Shown here one piece after another: positions 30,697-40,400 of a DNA stretch of 64,000 bases. Numbering within the stretch: position 1 is the first letter of the stretch; the number at the start of each line of letters is the position of its first letter. A program made the translations under genes and the position numbers. Below the pieces are notes generated by a model. It was given only the letters and a program-made list of their open reading frames with translations, had not been told where the DNA came from and did no database searches. Where the stretch lies: assembly GCF_000429165.1 (NCBI RefSeq), contig NZ_AUBI01000015.1, forward strand, positions 28,857-92,856. The letters run 5' to 3'. The DNA comes from Acetobacter nitrogenifigens DSM 23921 = NBRC 105050 (GTDB lineage: Bacteria; Pseudomonadota; Alphaproteobacteria; Acetobacterales; Acetobacteraceae).

Positions 30697-32352
30697 GTGC
30701 TTCATTTTTTGTCCAGAGCTGGCCGAACGAACGTCACGTCTTTCGCTTTGGGATTGATCGCGTCGACCTTCTTCCTCTCTGCTTCCGCTCTGGCGGCGGA
30801 ACCCGATAAAACCGCCGTCGAAGCCAAACACGCTTCGGACGACGCCTTCTCCTTCAAACCCCAGCAGAAAGTAACCGAAGGCAGCGTCACCATTCGCGGC
30901 CAGCATGTCGCCTATCAGGCTGTAGCGGGCACGCTGATCGTCCACCCCAAAGGCTATGACGACGCAGCGCCGGAGCGGACGACGAAGCCCGAAGAGCTTC
31001 CGGTCGCGTCGATGTTCTACGTGGCTTATTTCAAGAAGGGCGTTCCTGCGGCGTCCCGTCCGATCACCTTCGTCTATAACGGCGGCCCCGGTTCTGCGAC
31101 GGTCTGGCTGCATATGGGCGCGTTCGGTCCGAAGCGTATCCAGACGGCGGATGACACGCATACGCCCGCAGCGCCTTACAAGCTGATCGACAACGACGAC
31201 AGCCTTCTGGACGTTACGGATCTGGTGTTCATCGATGCGCCGGGCACGGGGTTCGGGCGTCTTGGCGGCAAGGACAAGGAGAAGGCGTTTTACGGCACCG
31301 ACCCGGACGCACGCGCCTTCACCGATTTCATCGCGCAGTTTCTGGGGCGCTATAACCGCTACAACTCGCCGAAATTCCTGTTTGGCGAAAGCTATGGCAC
31401 GACGCGTTCGGCCATCGTCGCGAACATGCTGGCTCAGGACAAGAGTATCGACCTGAACGGCGTGATGCTGCTGTCGCAGATCCTGAACTACGACAACACG
31501 ATCGATCGTCCGCAGGCCAATCCGGGCATGGACCTGCCCTATATCCTCGCGCTGCCGAGCTTCGCCGCGACGGCTTGGTATCACAAGAAACTGTCGCCGA
31601 TGCCTGCGGACCTGCCGACGTTCCTGAAGGAAGTGGAGCATTTCGCGACGGGCGATTACACGTCAGCGTTGCAGCAGGGGACGGCGTTGCCAGAGGCTGC
31701 GTTCAATACGATTGCAGAGAAGCTGCATGGCTATACAGGTTTGCCGGTCGATTATATCAAGCGCGCCAACCTGCGCGTGAACGGCGGCGAGTTCGAAAAG
31801 ACATTGCTTGGGGCTGACGACAGCGACACCGGGCGTTTGGATAGCCGCTTCTCCGGCTACGCCATCGACCCGCTCTCGCAGACGCCGTCTTATGACCCGA
31901 TGGGTTCGGCGCTTGGCTCCGCCTATCTGTCCGCGTTCAACGATTACGCGCGGACGACGCTGCATTACGGTGGGGACGATCCGACAGGTCCGTATCAGGA
32001 GTACAAGCCCAGCGCGCATTCGATATCGATCTGGTCGTTCCATCACGAACAGCCCGACATGCCGTCCTCGAAACGCGGCGTGCCGAACGTCCTGCCGGAT
32101 CTGGCGATGGCGATGAAGACCAATCCGAGCCTGAAGGTGCAGCTCAATCAGGGGTATTTCGATCTCGGCACGCCGTATTTCGAGGGCGTCTATGAGATGA
32201 GCCATCTGCCTATCCCACGAGCGCTGGCGGGTAACATCGAAATCCACCAATACATGTCGGGGCATATGGTTTACACGCACGCGCCAGCGTTAAAAGAGTT
32301 GCACGACAACGCCGCAGCGTTTATCCGACGCAACGACAACCTGCCGCACTGA
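30697..32352 (+). CDS. Exported S10-family serine carboxypeptidase
   Basis: 551 residues from GTG 30697 with GGAG seven bases upstream. A signal peptide (SFALGLIASTFFLSASALA-A) exports it. The catalytic triad of family S10 is visible: nucleophile in LFGESYGTTRS, Asp in FDLGTPYF and His in MSGHMVYTH. The oxyanion segment VYNGGPGSATVWLHMG is also typical. It removes C-terminal residues from peptides at acidic pH; acetic acid bacteria commonly carry such proteins. The N-terminal mature part is duplicated as a fragment at 29.4-29.6 kb. A TACAAT at 30657-30662 could be its -10 box. Confidence 0.93.
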   Translation: MLHFLSRAGRTNVTSFALGLIASTFFLSASALAAEPDKTAVEAKHASDDAFSFKPQQKVTEGSVTIRGQHVAYQAVAGTLIVHPKGYDDAAPERTTKPEELPVASMFYVAYFKKGVPAASRPITFVYNGGPGSATVWLHMGAFGPKRIQTADDTHTPAAPYKLIDNDDSLLDVTDLVFIDAPGTGFGRLGGKDKEKAFYGTDPDARAFTDFIAQFLGRYNRYNSPKFLFGESYGTTRSAIVANMLAQDKSIDLNGVMLLSQILNYDNTIDRPQANPGMDLPYILALPSFAATAWYHKKLSPMPADLPTFLKEVEHFATGDYTSALQQGTALPEAAFNTIAEKLHGYTGLPVDYIKRANLRVNGGEFEKTLLGADDSDTGRLDSRFSGYAIDPLSQTPSYDPMGSALGSAYLSAFNDYARTTLHYGGDDPTGPYQEYKPSAHSISIWSFHHEQPDMPSSKRGVPNVLPDLAMAMKTNPSLKVQLNQGYFDLGTPYFEGVYEMSHLPIPRALAGNIEIHQYMSGHMVYTHAPALKELHDNAAAFIRRNDNLPH

Positions 32353-32605
32353 AGAAAGTCCGGGCGGGAAGGGCGCTGACGCCGTAGCCAGACGGCGGCG
32401 CGCCTTTGGGGCGTCTGTCCTGCTCTTCGCGCGGGGCGGCGTCCGGAAAATGGAACTGGCGCAGGTGGGGGCTTGCCCGTAAAACCACCAGCCACATTCG
32501 ACTGCCACCCCGGCGAAACGCGTGTCGGGCGGGGACGCGTGCTGCGTTGCCGGCCCGGTGTCAGGAACGCGGTAATTTCGCCTCAACCCGGGAGAGTTCC
32601 GGTAC

Positions 32606-33484
32606 ATGTCCGAAACGCTGACACGCCTCGCCGCCGATCTGGCCCCCTCCGGCATCGTTCCGGTCGACGGGCATGAAGGCCTCTGGCATCTGCCGGAGCC
32701 GACGAAAGAATACGCGCATCTGTATCCGGCGAAGGTGCTGACGGTTCATCACTGGACCGACCGGCTGTTCAGCTTCACGACGACCCGCGACCCGGCCTTG
32801 CGCTTCGAGAACGGGCAGTTCGCGATGATAGGCATCGAGGTGGACGGCAAGCCATTGCTGCGCGCCTACTCCATCGCCTCCGCGAATTACGAAGACCATC
32901 TGGAGTTCCTCTCCATCGCCGTGCCTGACGGCCCGCTGACCTCCCGCCTGCGCCATGTGAAGGTGGGGGACACGGTTCTGATCGGACGCAAGCCGGTCGG
33001 CACCCTTCTGCTGGATAATCTGCGCCCAGGACGGAATCTATATTTCCTGTCGACGGGAACTGGCCTTGCGCCGTTCATGAGCCTGATCAAGGACCCGGAG
33101 TGCTACGAGCGTTACGAAAATGTCGTGCTCAGCCACACCGTTCGTATCTCCGGTGAACTGGCTTACGCGAACCATATCCGCCACGAACTGCCGCAGCACG
33201 AGTTTCTGGGCGAGGACGTCGCGAAGAAGCTCCGTTACTACCCTGCCGTCACCCGTGAAGCGTTCGCCGTCACCGACCGTATCACCACGCTGATCGAAAG
33301 CGGCAAGATCTTCGCGGACCTAGGCATTCCCGAAATCGACCCCGAGCATGACCGCGTGATGATCTGCGGCTCGCCGGAGATGCTTGCTGACACTGAGAAG
33401 CTGCTGGAGGCCCGTGGCTTCGACGAGGGTAACAATTCCCGTCCGGGCGCTTATGTGGTTGAGAAAGCGTTCGCCGAACGCTGA
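32606..33484 (+). CDS. fpr: Ferredoxin/flavodoxin-NADP+ reductase
   Basis: 292 residues. The FAD-binding motif is RAYSIASANYEDHLEFLS, followed by GPLTSRLRHVKVGD and the NADP domain with FLSTGTGLAPFMSLI and VMICGSPEMLADTEKLLEARGF. The C-terminus ends in VEKAF plus a short tail, as in bacterial Fpr. It passes electrons between NADPH and ferredoxin or flavodoxin, supporting Fe-S assembly and stress responses in the cytoplasm. About 35 residues at the N-terminus precede the FAD fold and are longer than in most homologues. Located 30 bases upstream of gor. Confidence 0.93.
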   Translation: MSETLTRLAADLAPSGIVPVDGHEGLWHLPEPTKEYAHLYPAKVLTVHHWTDRLFSFTTTRDPALRFENGQFAMIGIEVDGKPLLRAYSIASANYEDHLEFLSIAVPDGPLTSRLRHVKVGDTVLIGRKPVGTLLLDNLRPGRNLYFLSTGTGLAPFMSLIKDPECYERYENVVLSHTVRISGELAYANHIRHELPQHEFLGEDVAKKLRYYPAVTREAFAVTDRITTLIESGKIFADLGIPEIDPEHDRVMICGSPEMLADTEKLLEARGFDEGNNSRPGAYVVEKAFAER

Positions 33485-33514
33485 TCGATCAACACCGCCT
33501 CCGGAGCCTGTCTT

Positions 33515-34912
33515 ATGTCCGATAACGCCGCGTATGATGTCGACCTTCTGGTCATTGGCGCAGGTTCCGGAGGCGTTCGCTGCGCCCGAATAGCGGCGGG
33601 ACATGGCGCGCGTGTCGCGATTATCGAGGCGCGGCACTGGGGCGGCACCTGTGTCAATCTCGGCTGCGTGCCGAAGAAGTTGATGGTGCAGGCCAGCGAA
33701 TACCCCGACTATGTGGCGGACAGCCACGGGTTCGGCTGGGACACGCAGCCCGGCCATCACGACTGGAAAATGTTGATCGCCGCGAAAGATCGCGAGATCG
33801 AACGGCTCAACGGCATCTATGTATCGATGCTGGAGAAAAACGGCGTTCGGTTGATCACCGGTTTCGCACGTTTCGAAGACGCTCATACCGTAGTTACCGA
33901 GCCGACGCCTCTTTCTCCGGACGCGAAACCGGAACGGATCACGGCTGCGAGGATCGTCATCGCCTCCGGATCGACGCCGACGAAACTGGACATCGAAGGG
34001 GTAGATTTGGCGATCACCTCGGATGAGGTGTTTCACCTCGCCGAGATGCCGCGTCGGGTATGCATCGTGGGCAGCGGTTACATCGGCGTGGAGTTCGCTG
34101 GCATTTTTGCAGGTCTTGGCGCTGAGGTCGACCTTGTCTATCGCCAGCCGCTGCCATTGCGTGGCTTCGACGAGGACCTGCGTTCTGCGCTGCATACGGC
34201 GATAGACCAGCGCGGTGTCCGCCAGCACGTGAAGGCCAGTCCGACCAGTATTCGCCGCAATGGAGATGCTTTTGTCGTCACGTTGGACAGTGGCGTCGAG
34301 ATCGAGGCGGATTGCGTCATGCTGGCCACCGGCCGTCACCCCAAGACGAGCGGACTGGCGTTGGAAAAGGCAGGCGTGCGCCTGGATGATGGCGGGCGCA
34401 TCGCAGTGGATGCGGCGTCTCAGACCAGCACGCCGGATATATACGCCATTGGTGACGTGACCAATCGGATCAATCTGACTCCCGTCGCCATCGCTGAGGG
34501 GCATATTCTCGCCGACTACCTCTTTGCGGGACACGAGAGGGAATGGGCCTTCGATACAACGCCCAAGGCCGTCTTCTTCACCCCGCCGCTCGCCAGTGTC
34601 GGCCTGACGGAAGATGAGGCGGCGGAACGCGGTCCTGCCGACATCTACGTCTCCAGCTTTCGCCCGATGCGTCATACGCTAAGCGGACGGGAGCGTCGCA
34701 CGTTGATGAAGCTGGTGGTCGATCAGGCCAGCCAGAAGGTGGTCGGCGCGCACATGCTGGGTGAAGATGCGCCGGAATTGATGCAGGGTCTTGCGATCGC
34801 TGTGACTGCCGGTCTGCGGAAGGCGGATTTCGACCGTACCATAGGCATTCATCCGACGTCCGGCGAAGAGTTCGTCACCATGCGCTCCCGGACGCGCGTC
34901 GCCGGAGCCTGA
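33515..34912 (+). CDS. gor: Glutathione-disulfide reductase
   Basis: 465 residues. FAD dinucleotide motif VIGAGSGGVRCARIAAGHG, redox-active disulfide GGTCVNLGCVPKKLM, NADPH motif IVGSGYIGVEFAGIFAGLG, second FAD motif IYAIGDVTNRINLTPVA and the dimer-interface IGIHPTSGEEF, which supplies the catalytic His. The sequence GGTCVNLGCVPKK favours glutathione reductase over lipoamide dehydrogenase or mercuric reductase. It keeps glutathione reduced using NADPH from the pentose phosphate pathway. It follows fpr by 30 bases, a plausible two-gene redox operon. Confidence 0.93.
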   Translation: MSDNAAYDVDLLVIGAGSGGVRCARIAAGHGARVAIIEARHWGGTCVNLGCVPKKLMVQASEYPDYVADSHGFGWDTQPGHHDWKMLIAAKDREIERLNGIYVSMLEKNGVRLITGFARFEDAHTVVTEPTPLSPDAKPERITAARIVIASGSTPTKLDIEGVDLAITSDEVFHLAEMPRRVCIVGSGYIGVEFAGIFAGLGAEVDLVYRQPLPLRGFDEDLRSALHTAIDQRGVRQHVKASPTSIRRNGDAFVVTLDSGVEIEADCVMLATGRHPKTSGLALEKAGVRLDDGGRIAVDAASQTSTPDIYAIGDVTNRINLTPVAIAEGHILADYLFAGHEREWAFDTTPKAVFFTPPLASVGLTEDEAAERGPADIYVSSFRPMRHTLSGRERRTLMKLVVDQASQKVVGAHMLGEDAPELMQGLAIAVTAGLRKADFDRTIGIHPTSGEEFVTMRSRTRVAGA

Positions 34913-35100
34913 CGACCTCTGGTCGCTAAAGGCTATCGGCTGTCCGACATCGCCGGGGCTTGAGCATTTCGTTTCGGATAAGCTACGTAAAGAAATTGGA
35001 TTTCAGCGTCCCCGGCTGTCGGCGCGTGGACGTGTCTTGCGGGTTTAGGCCGAATTCGGGCGAAAGCGCCGGTATCACGGGCAGGGAGCTTGGGGAATTA

Positions 35101-36486
35101 ATGGGCAAAGGGTTTTCCTTATTTGCGGCGCGCACGGCGCCGGCGCGACCCGCGCTGGCGTTATTCGCCGGAGCCGTCGGTTTTCTTGCGGCCGGTTCGG
35201 CGAGCGCTGCTGACGCTCCTCAGATCGACAGCGGCGACACAGCGTGGATGCTGGTGAGCACCGCGCTCGTCCTGCTTATGACGATCCCTGGCCTCGCGCT
35301 GTTCTATGCCGGCATGGTCCGCAAGAAGAACGTTCTGGCGACCGTGATGCAGAGCTTCGCGATATGCAGCATCATTACGCTGGTATGGATGATCGCAGGT
35401 TATTCTCTGACATTTTCTACCGGAACGCCTTTCATTGGCGGCCTGTCGAAGGCGTTCCTCTATACGATCGGGGATCACATCTCGAAGGGCGCGGATATCG
35501 GCTTCACGCTTGGCGCTGATTCTTCCAATGCGACGGTGATGACAATCCCCGAGAGCGTCTTCATGAGCTTCCAGATGACCTTTGCGATCATTGCTCCGGC
35601 TCTGATCGCGGGCGCCTATGCGGAGCGTATGAAGTTCTCGGCCATGTGTGTGTTCTCGGTCCTCTGGTCGCTTCTGGTCTATGCCCCGATCGCCCACTGG
35701 GTCTGGAGCCCGATCGGCTGGCTGCTCAACCTCGGCACGCTGGACTTCGCGGGCGGTACGGTCGTTCACATCAACGCGGGCGTCGCGGGCCTTGTCTGCG
35801 CGCTGGTCCTTGGGCGTCGTCGTGGGCTGGGGACGGACGACATGGCGCCATACAACCTGACCTATGCGGTGATCGGCGCGTCGCTGCTGTGGGTCGGCTG
35901 GTTCGGCTTCAACGCCGGTTCGGCGGTCGGCGCCAACGGTCGTGCGGGTATGGCGCTGGCGACGACGCAGATCGCAGCCGCCGCAGCTGGCGTTAGCTGG
36001 ATGATCGCCGAGTGGCTTCGTAGCGGCAAACCCACGGTGCTGGGAATTATCTCCGGCGCGGTTGGCGGCTTGGTCGCAATAACGCCCGCTGCCGGATTTG
36101 TTCTGCCAGGCGGCGCACTCATTATTGGTCTGGCCACTGGCGTGATCTGCTACTGGAGTGCGACGACGCTCAAGCACGCGTTCAATTACGACGATAGCCT
36201 AGACGCCTTCGGCGTACATGGCGTCGGCGGCATCGTCGGGGCGTTGCTGACCGGCCTGCTGGCCTACGGCCCACTCTCCGCCACGGACGCGAACCCTGGC
36301 GGTTCTTCCGGCTCCCTGCATCAGTTGCTCGTCCAGACCGAGGCCGTCGGCGTGACGATCGTCTGGTGTGGCGTGATGACGTTCATCATTCTCAAGGTCG
36401 TCGATGTCGTGATCGGATTGCGCGTGTCCACGGAGCAGGAGCAGGAAGGTCTGGACGTCGCTCTTCACGGCGAACGTATTTCCTGA
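35101..36486 (+). CDS. amtB: Ammonium transporter AmtB
   Basis: 461 residues from ATG 35101 (GGGGA upstream). A cleavable signal peptide (LALFAGAVGFLAAGSASA-AD) precedes eleven membrane helices. Characteristic segments are ALFYAGMVRKKN, AYAERMKFSA, GGTVVHINAGVAGLVCALVLG with the first pore His, GWFGFNAGSA and DDSLDAFGVHGVGGIVGALLTG with the second pore His. It conducts ammonium/ammonia across the inner membrane. Usually amtB follows glnK, which regulates it; no glnK is adjacent here, and the upstream 190 bases show no well-spaced sigma-54 site. Confidence 0.96.
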   Translation: MGKGFSLFAARTAPARPALALFAGAVGFLAAGSASAADAPQIDSGDTAWMLVSTALVLLMTIPGLALFYAGMVRKKNVLATVMQSFAICSIITLVWMIAGYSLTFSTGTPFIGGLSKAFLYTIGDHISKGADIGFTLGADSSNATVMTIPESVFMSFQMTFAIIAPALIAGAYAERMKFSAMCVFSVLWSLLVYAPIAHWVWSPIGWLLNLGTLDFAGGTVVHINAGVAGLVCALVLGRRRGLGTDDMAPYNLTYAVIGASLLWVGWFGFNAGSAVGANGRAGMALATTQIAAAAAGVSWMIAEWLRSGKPTVLGIISGAVGGLVAITPAAGFVLPGGALIIGLATGVICYWSATTLKHAFNYDDSLDAFGVHGVGGIVGALLTGLLAYGPLSATDANPGGSSGSLHQLLVQTEAVGVTIVWCGVMTFIILKVVDVVIGLRVSTEQEQEGLDVALHGERIS

Positions 36487-36508
36487 TCGCCTGGTCCAGT
36501 CGTCATCG

Positions 36509-36536
36509 GGGGCGCGCCTTTTTTGCGTCGCGCCCC
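36509..36536 (+). terminator. GC-rich hairpin after amtB
   Basis: GGGGCGCG at 36509-36516 pairs with CGCGCCCC at 36529-36536 around a T-rich loop, about 25 bases after the amtB stop. The T-run is in the loop rather than behind the stem, so efficiency is doubtful. Confidence 0.4.
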
Positions 36537-36634
36537 TGTCGCACGTGAGCCTGTCGCGATAGTCTTGGGAATTCGACTGACAGTGCGAGGCCAAACCTCG
36601 GCGGCGTCGGATTCAACAAGAGTGCAGGTGTCTC

Positions 36635-37156
36635 ATGCGTCTCAGTCGTTCAATACATGCAGCAACAGTCTCTTTGGGCCTGCTTTCAGGTAGCCTTGTA
36701 GTCTTGGCTCCTGGCGCCGCCGAGGCGCTGACGGCGAAAGAGTGTCACGCCGACTTCACGGCAGCCCGCAAGGCGGGAACGCTGAACGGACAGACGTATA
36801 AGGATTATAAGGCGGGGCATTGCTCCGCCACGGACGCGGCGGCTACGACCGTTCCGGCGTCTGCGCCGGCTGCGACCGAAGCGCCTGCGGCGGCCTCGTC
36901 TCAGGCTCCTGCTTCTGCGGCGCCGCCTGCCTCGACGACGGGAAGCAAGGCTGTAACCAGCTATTCAGGCAACGCGGTTTTTCCCTCCGCCGTTTCTTCC
37001 AAATATTCGTCTCTGAGCGCTGGTAAAGCGCGGATGAAAACCTGCCTTGACCAGTATCACGTGAACAAGACGAATGGTGGTAATGGCGGCCTTGTCTGGA
37101 TTCAAAAAGGCGGTGGTTACTACAGCCAGTGCGTGAAGCGCCTTAAAGGCGAGTAA
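36635..37156 (+). CDS. Small exported protein with Ala/Pro-rich linker
   Basis: 173 residues. Signal peptide (VSLGLLSGSLVVLAPGAAEA-LT), then a short cysteine-bearing module (AKECHADFTAARKAGTLNGQTYKDYKAGHC), a low-complexity Ala/Pro/Ser linker at about 65-110, and a C-terminal module with two cysteines and aromatics (MKTCLDQYHVNK...GGGYYSQCVKRLKGE). Similar exported proteins of unknown role occur in acetic acid bacteria. No catalytic motif. It stands alone before a strong terminator. Confidence 0.65.
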   Translation: MRLSRSIHAATVSLGLLSGSLVVLAPGAAEALTAKECHADFTAARKAGTLNGQTYKDYKAGHCSATDAAATTVPASAPAATEAPAAASSQAPASAAPPASTTGSKAVTSYSGNAVFPSAVSSKYSSLSAGKARMKTCLDQYHVNKTNGGNGGLVWIQKGGGYYSQCVKRLKGE

Positions 37157-37255
37157 CCCGAGCCCGCGCGAACCTGACTTCTTCGCCTCTTGAAAGGAGA
37201 GGTGAGAAATTTTCGGGTTTCAGGCGGTGAAAACGGCGCATGGTCGGCGTAGGGG

Positions 37256-37288
37256 CGGGCCCGTCAGATTTTCTGACGGGCCCGTTTT
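37256..37288 (+). terminator. Strong Rho-independent terminator
   Basis: A perfect 13-bp stem (CGGGCCCGTCAGA at 37256-37268 with its complement at 37272-37284), a TTT loop and a TTTT tail. It isolates the small exported protein gene from the large surface-protein gene downstream. Confidence 0.93.
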
Positions 37289-37420
37289 GTTTGTACGCGT
37301 GGGAGGGCTTCAGGAAGCGCCCGTCTGTATAAGAAAAATTAGCGTTTAATTACAATAGTGAGGTTCCCGGAGATCATCGCGCTAAAGCGTTCGGTCCGAT
37401 TAAGCAGCTTGGGAAATCTC

Positions 37421-40400
37421 ATGAGCGATGTTACGCCGACCGTCATTAACTCGAACGGCTACGTAAGTTCCGGTGTCGCCACGGATGTCGTGGTGGGAAG
37501 CGGCGCGACGATCTCGTCCTTGTATGTGACGGACACAGGCGTCGCTTCAGCGACAGTCGTGAGCTCCGGCGGCAACCTGTACGTCTCGTCGGGAGGCGTG
37601 GTTTCCGGAGTAATTGTGAGTTCTGGCGGCCATCTCGGCGCGGGCACTTATAAAGGAACTGCTGCTCTGGGCGCGGACGGCGTCGTCAGCGGCGCGACGG
37701 TTCTTGCAGGCGGGCAGGCGCTGATCAGCGCGGGGGGCGTCATTTATGACGCACAGGTGGCGGGAACCCTGGAAGTAGATTCCGGAGCCGCGACTTACGA
37801 TGCGGTTGTGACCGGGACGACTGCGTTGGAAATGCTGTCAAGCGGCAGCATCGATAGCGGCGCGCAGATCGGCGCCGGCGCGTCTCAGCTGATCTATGGC
37901 GCGGTGGTTAGCGGGGCGACCATCTCAGCAGCGACGCAGACGGTTTACTCAGGGGGCAGCGCGCTCGCTACGACGTTGAGCGGCGTCTCTTACACCAGCA
38001 GCGGCTCGCAGGTTATCAGCTCCGGGGGTTATGCAAGCGGGACTGTCATTGCCGACCACGGCTTTCAGGATATTGAATCTGGCGGCTCGGCATACGACAC
38101 GACTGTCGCCTCTGGCGGAGAGCAGGATATCCACGCCGGGGGTGTTGTTTCCGGGGTCACCGTCGCAAGCGGCGGGTTGGGGCAGGTCTGGTTCGGCGCA
38201 ACGGGTAGCGGCCTTGATATCCAAAGCGGTGGATCCGCGGTGGTTATTGGCGACGATGCAGGCGACGGTACCGGCTCAGTCAGCGAAGTCACCGTTGAAA
38301 GTGGCGGAACCCTGGAAATTGAGGCGTCCATTGCCGGTGTTTCGGGGTTGGTCCTTCAAAGTGGCGGCACGTTGGCGCTGGACGCGTTTTCCGCTGGGGC
38401 TACGATGTCGCTGGCTGGGCAGGTGTTGACGGTTTCGGGCGGCGGTTTGACCGAGACGATCGATTTTGATTCATCGCAGTCTGATCTTGTTCTGTCCGAT
38501 TTCGTTCTTGCTTCTGACGCAGACAGCGGCGGCATGATGCTTAATTATGTCGCATGCTTCTGCCCAGGCACGATGATCGAAACGGCCGATGGCGAGGCGC
38601 CGGTCGAAACGCTGAGCATCGGGGATCTGGTAAAGAATGCAGCGGGTGGGCTCCGGCGTCTTCGGTGGATTGGACGGCGTTGTTACTCCGCAGATTTTGT
38701 AGAAAATAACACAAATGTTTTGCCTGTGACGATTTGCGAGGGGGCTCTGAAGGAGGGCGTTCCCCGCCGCGACCTTCGTGTTTCGCCGTTTCACGCAATG
38801 TATGTCAACGGCGTTCTGGCGCCTGCAGGCGCTCTGGTGAACGGCCAGACCATCTTGCGAAGTCCTGTCGTCGGAGATGTCGAATACCTGCATCTGGAGT
38901 TTGACGACCATGAACTGATCGTGGCGGATGGCGCAGTATGCGAAAGCTACGTGGAGGATGGGGCTCGGGGAATTTTCCAAAATTCCTCAGAATATAGAAC
39001 GCTGTATCCGGACGCCCGACGAGACGCCCCGCTTTACTGCGCGCCGCGCGTAGAGGATGGGGAGAGGCTGGCCGCGATCCAGAAACAGCTGGCGGAGCGC
39101 GCTCGGGCTCGGAAGGGTAGCGCCTCGACCGGCAGTGAAGTAATTGAGACGAACGGTCGTCAAACGGGCAGTGGGGAGGAGGCTGCATCCCCACTCCAGG
39201 GGTGGCTCGACCATGCTGACCGGAACGGCGTCAGTGGGTGGGCTTGGGACGCGGGATGTCCTTTCAAGAGCGTAGCGGTGGATATTCTGGTCAACGACGA
39301 AATCGTCGCCACCGTTACAGCAAATGCGTCCCGTAGTGACCTTGTCCAGGCGGGCATAGGTTCAGGCTGGAACGGCTTGGCTCATAGTTTCGTTGAACCT
39401 CTTGATCGCGGGCGTCGTCACCTGATCGTTGCGCGCCACGCGGGTACGGAAGAGCAGCTGGCGGGATCGCCGGTTGTTCTTGAGCCAGGTCATAGCTTCG
39501 ATCAGGACCTGGAGATGACGATAACCCGTGCCGTCGCAGGGCTGGACGAAGCGTCTGATCGCGCTGGCATTGTGAGTTTTCTATCCAGAGAAGTTGAACG
39601 TATCCGCCACGCGGCAGCCGACGATCATGCGGATCGTCGCGGACGAGACGACGTTCTACAGAAACGTCGATCCAGTGGCCGGGCTGGAAGGGAGCATGTG
39701 TTGGGGCCGCGGGCTCTGGTCATTGATGAAGTTCTTCCTTTGCCGGGACGGGACGGGGGATCCGACGCGATCCTGTCTCATATTCGCTCGCTCGTTCGGC
39801 TGGGGTACCAGGTGACGGTCGCGACGCCGGGAGGCGAATGTTCGGCCGAGGCGGTTTCGAATCTGGAGCGGGAAGGCGTCTTCGTCGCCAAAGCTCCTTT
39901 CTACAACGCGGCGGAAGATGTGCTGCGTCTGCAGAATGGCGCATTTCAATTGGTGTACTTACATCGCTGCGGCGTAGCTTCAGCCTATGCGGGGCTTGTG
40001 AAGCGTTATCAGCCGGCAGCTCGACTTGTTTACGGAGTTGCGGATCTTCATCACCTGCGTCTTGATCGGCAAGCGTATGTGGAAGGGCGCGTAGACCTGT
40101 CGCAGATGGCCAAGCGCGTTCGGACTCTTGAAATCACAGCTGCGCTTCTGACGGATGCGGTTGTGACACATTCGTCGTTTGAAGCCGAAACGTTGCGGAA
40201 GCTGGCGCCGACGTTGAACGTGTGCGTCGTGCCTTGGGACACGGCGTGTCGCGCCGTGCGTACACAGGCGGCAGATCGTCACGATATTGTATTTCTGGGC
40301 AACTACAGCCACGCGCCGAATGAAGATGCGGCGTTGCATCTCGTGCGAACGATCATGCCGTTGGTGTGGTGCGAACGGCCGGAGGCGCGTTGCGTGATCG

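Noticed and set aside
35027..35040. Sigma-54-like promoter upstream of amtB (TGGACGTGTCTTGC)
   Set aside because: GG and GC are separated by nine instead of ten bases; sigma-54 needs strict spacing.
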